Positions 34,487 to 35,978 of a stretch of DNA of 35,978 nt are shown one piece after another (the first letter of the stretch is position 1; each line of letters opens with the position of its first letter). The notes beneath the pieces were generated by a model. It was not told where the DNA came from. It made no database searches and saw nothing but the letters and a program-made list of their open reading frames with translations. Source of the stretch: Roseofilum halophilum BLCC-M91. Its GTDB lineage: Bacteria > Cyanobacteriota > Cyanobacteriia > Cyanobacteriales > Desertifilaceae. A program made the translations under genes and the position numbers. The stretch covers positions 1 through 35,978 of the forward strand of contig NZ_JAQPOK010000167.1 of the NCBI RefSeq assembly GCF_030068445.1, in the 5' to 3' direction.

Positions 34487-35613
34487 ATCCGAATCTGAAT
34501 ATTATTAACGCCCACCTTCCCGGATATGAAGATAAACAAAATATAGTCATCCGAGAGGGCAAGATTCAAGCCATCTTACCCACCCAAACCCAACGGAGTT
34601 CTGACCAACCCATCCTAGATGTGCAAGGAGACTGGATATCCTTGGCAGGAATTGACTTACAAATTAATGGCGCATTGGGATTAGCTTTTCCTGAAATAAC
34701 CAGCGCCGACCAAGAAAAACTCAATCAAATTTGTCATCTTTTATGGCAACAAGGCGTTAGCTATTTTTTGCCGACTCTAGTTACTACATCTATTGAAAAT
34801 ATCCACCGATCCTTAAAAATATTCGCAGAATTTTCACCTCCCCAAAATAGCGCTCAACCTTTGGGAATTCATTTAGAAGGGCCGTGTTTAAATCCAGAAA
34901 AGCGGGGCGCTCATCCTTCAGAGTATCTGCTTCCTTTAACTGTAGAAAACATGAAACAGATCTTGGGAGACTATGCAGAAGTGGTCAAAGTCATCACTCT
35001 TGCGCCAGAACTCGATCCCACGGGTGAAGTAATTCCTTACTTAACCTCCTTGGGAATTACTGTGAGTCTCGGTCATTCTCAAGCGACTTTCGAGCAAGGT
35101 AAATTTGCCTTTGAGCAGGGCGCAACCATGGTAACTCACGCCTTTAATGCGATGCCCGGTTTACACCATCGAGACCCCGGTTTGTTGGGGGCTGCGTTAG
35201 TGAATTCCCAGGTGTATTGTGGATTGATTGCCGATGGGGTTCATGTGTGTCCGACGATGATTGATATTGTGTTGCGAGCCAATTCTCACAATATTTTTCT
35301 AGTCAGTGATGCTCTTGCTCCTTTGGGTTTAGCGGATGGGATTTATCCGTGGGATAATCGCGAAATTGAAGTGAAACAGGGAACCGCACGGTTACTCAAT
35401 GGGACGTTATCGGGGACGACTTTACCGTTATTGGCTGGAGTAGACAATTTAGTCCGTTGGGGGATGGCTCAGTTGGGAGAGGCGATTGCTTTAGCCACAG
35501 AAACCCCTAGAAAGGCTTTGGGGATGCCTGGAATTTCTGCCGAGCAACCTGCGGATTTAGTGCGTTGGTGTTGGGATGGGGAAGAACAGCGCTTAAGCTG
35601 GGAGCGGTTATAG
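34483..35613 (+). CDS. nagA: N-acetylglucosamine-6-phosphate deacetylase
   Basis: This enzyme removes the acetyl group from GlcNAc-6-P to give glucosamine-6-P, which can enter glycolysis or cell-wall synthesis. The 376-residue protein shows the amidohydrolase blocks of NagA: the Glu of [18 protein letters not shown], the His of [13 protein letters not shown], the His of [16 protein letters not shown], the LIADGVHV strand, and the catalytic Asp in [11 protein letters not shown]. The family sequence [11 protein letters not shown] is intact near the end. The ATG overlaps the ldh stop by four bases, so translation is coupled. The stop codon (35611-35613) overlaps the end of the TnpB remnant on the other strand. 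Confidence 0.94.
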   Translation: MNPNLNIINAHLPGYEDKQNIVIREGKIQAILPTQTQRSSDQPILDVQGDWISLAGIDLQINGALGLAFPEITSADQEKLNQICHLLWQQGVSYFLPTLVTTSIENIHRSLKIFAEFSPPQNSAQPLGIHLEGPCLNPEKRGAHPSEYLLPLTVENMKQILGDYAEVVKVITLAPELDPTGEVIPYLTSLGITVSLGHSQATFEQGKFAFEQGATMVTHAFNAMPGLHHRDPGLLGAALVNSQVYCGLIADGVHVCPTMIDIVLRANSHNIFLVSDALAPLGLADGIYPWDNREIEVKQGTARLLNGTLSGTTLPLLAGVDNLVRWGMAQLGEAIALATETPRKALGMPGISAEQPADLVRWCWDGEEQRLSWERL

Positions 35614-35978
35614 TTTAATTTTTCCTTGTTTTAAGGCGACTTTACTCAGGGACTGTTGAGTATAAACCAATAAGTGACGACCTTGTTGGGTGTTTTTATA
35701 TTTGGGGATTTTCGGTTTTCCTAAAAACTTCTCCTGGTTGACTTTGTAGGCTTGATTGGCGGCAAAAAAGGATTGCCAGTTTTGGTCTAATCCTCGTAAC
35801 ACTTGTTGAGATACTTTCGCCGGTAAAGCGCGATATGGTTCCGTCTTCTGCATTAATTTATCCATCCGGTTATAGTTCAAGTAACCATGACCATAGATAA
35901 AGTTTTGACGGATTAGATAATTAGCCCCATTGTAGAGATTTTTGGAATGCCATGATAACTCATCTATCTCATTCCAAA
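35608..35978 (-). pseudogene. tnpB: IS200/IS605-type TnpB remnant, truncated at its C-terminus and cut by the window edge
   Basis: Reading the minus strand from the window edge, the frame is open for about 122 residues. It contains SKNLYNGANYLIRQNF, then YRALPAKVSQQVL, then KFLGKPKIPKYK and [21 protein letters not shown]. These are the N-terminal blocks of TnpB, the RNA-guided nuclease of IS605-type elements, in the correct order. A TAA follows directly after KIKL, where intact proteins continue for about 250 more residues including the catalytic RuvC motifs, all lost here. The break lies exactly at the end of nagA. The 5' end lies beyond the window. No ATG start is visible in it, and it is probably a dead fragment. 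Confidence 0.85.

Noticed and set aside
1-35978. tRNA and rRNA genes
   Set aside because: I looked through the spacers for the T-loop GTTCRANNC and cloverleaf arms and found none.

Overview
The window comes from a cyanobacterial chromosome. HIP1 octamers (GCGATCGC, for example 3549-3556 and 5675-5682) recur throughout. The gene content is also typical of the phylum: a ferredoxin-type heme oxygenase, a mycosporine-like amino acid (MAA) cluster, the short cyanobacterial form of Hfq beside dapF, ComFB, a SigG-like ECF sigma factor, a PabB-PabC fusion, and an NtcA-type box upstream of amt. The genus cannot be fixed from the sequence alone.

Layout. 1-4468: tail of an unknown reading frame, a pentapeptide-repeat protein, an alpha-amylase with a starch-binding module, and heme oxygenase. 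4603-10065: an MAA operon read as mysA, mysB, panD, mysC, an inserted remnant, mysD. 10346-12583: the ATPase and permease of a glycine-betaine/proline-type ABC importer with no binding protein beside them. 12648-17089: aldo/keto reductase, guanine deaminase, a nuclease-fold protein that has lost its catalytic residues, and dapF. 17258-20571: hfq, an M23 peptidase, a ComFB-family protein, and an ECF sigma/anti-sigma pair. 20568-24989: a gamma-glutamylcyclotransferase-like protein, a gene remnant, a REC-PAS-adenylate cyclase, PabB-PabC, and a small unknown protein. 25007-28791: a PAS-GAF histidine kinase that carries both cysteines of a DXCF cyanobacteriochrome, a methyltransferase, a band-7 protein, and a small unknown protein. 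29012-32392: SGNH hydrolase, ammonium transporter, purE. 32450-35978: an apparent operon of ROK kinase, L-lactate dehydrogenase and nagA, with a broken TnpB gene abutting it at the right edge.

How the genes may work together. The MAA operon should convert a C7 sugar phosphate to 4-deoxygadusol (MysA, MysB), add glycine (MysC) and then a second amino acid (MysD). Two things make it unusual. A complete aspartate 1-decarboxylase, which makes beta-alanine, sits inside it. Its MysA is also clearly unlike the textbook cyanobacterial enzyme, although MysB and MysC look ordinary. The neighbouring osmolyte importer fits a stress island. Other candidate modules are the photoreceptor kinase and the REC adenylate cyclase (light to cAMP, not directly linked), Hfq with ComFB (pilus, motility and competence control), and ROK kinase with NagA (amino-sugar salvage).

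Short repeats are common between genes, and in at least two places (proW, guaD) they supply the end of the reading frame. All functional calls come from reading motifs and from recalled family features. No database search was run.
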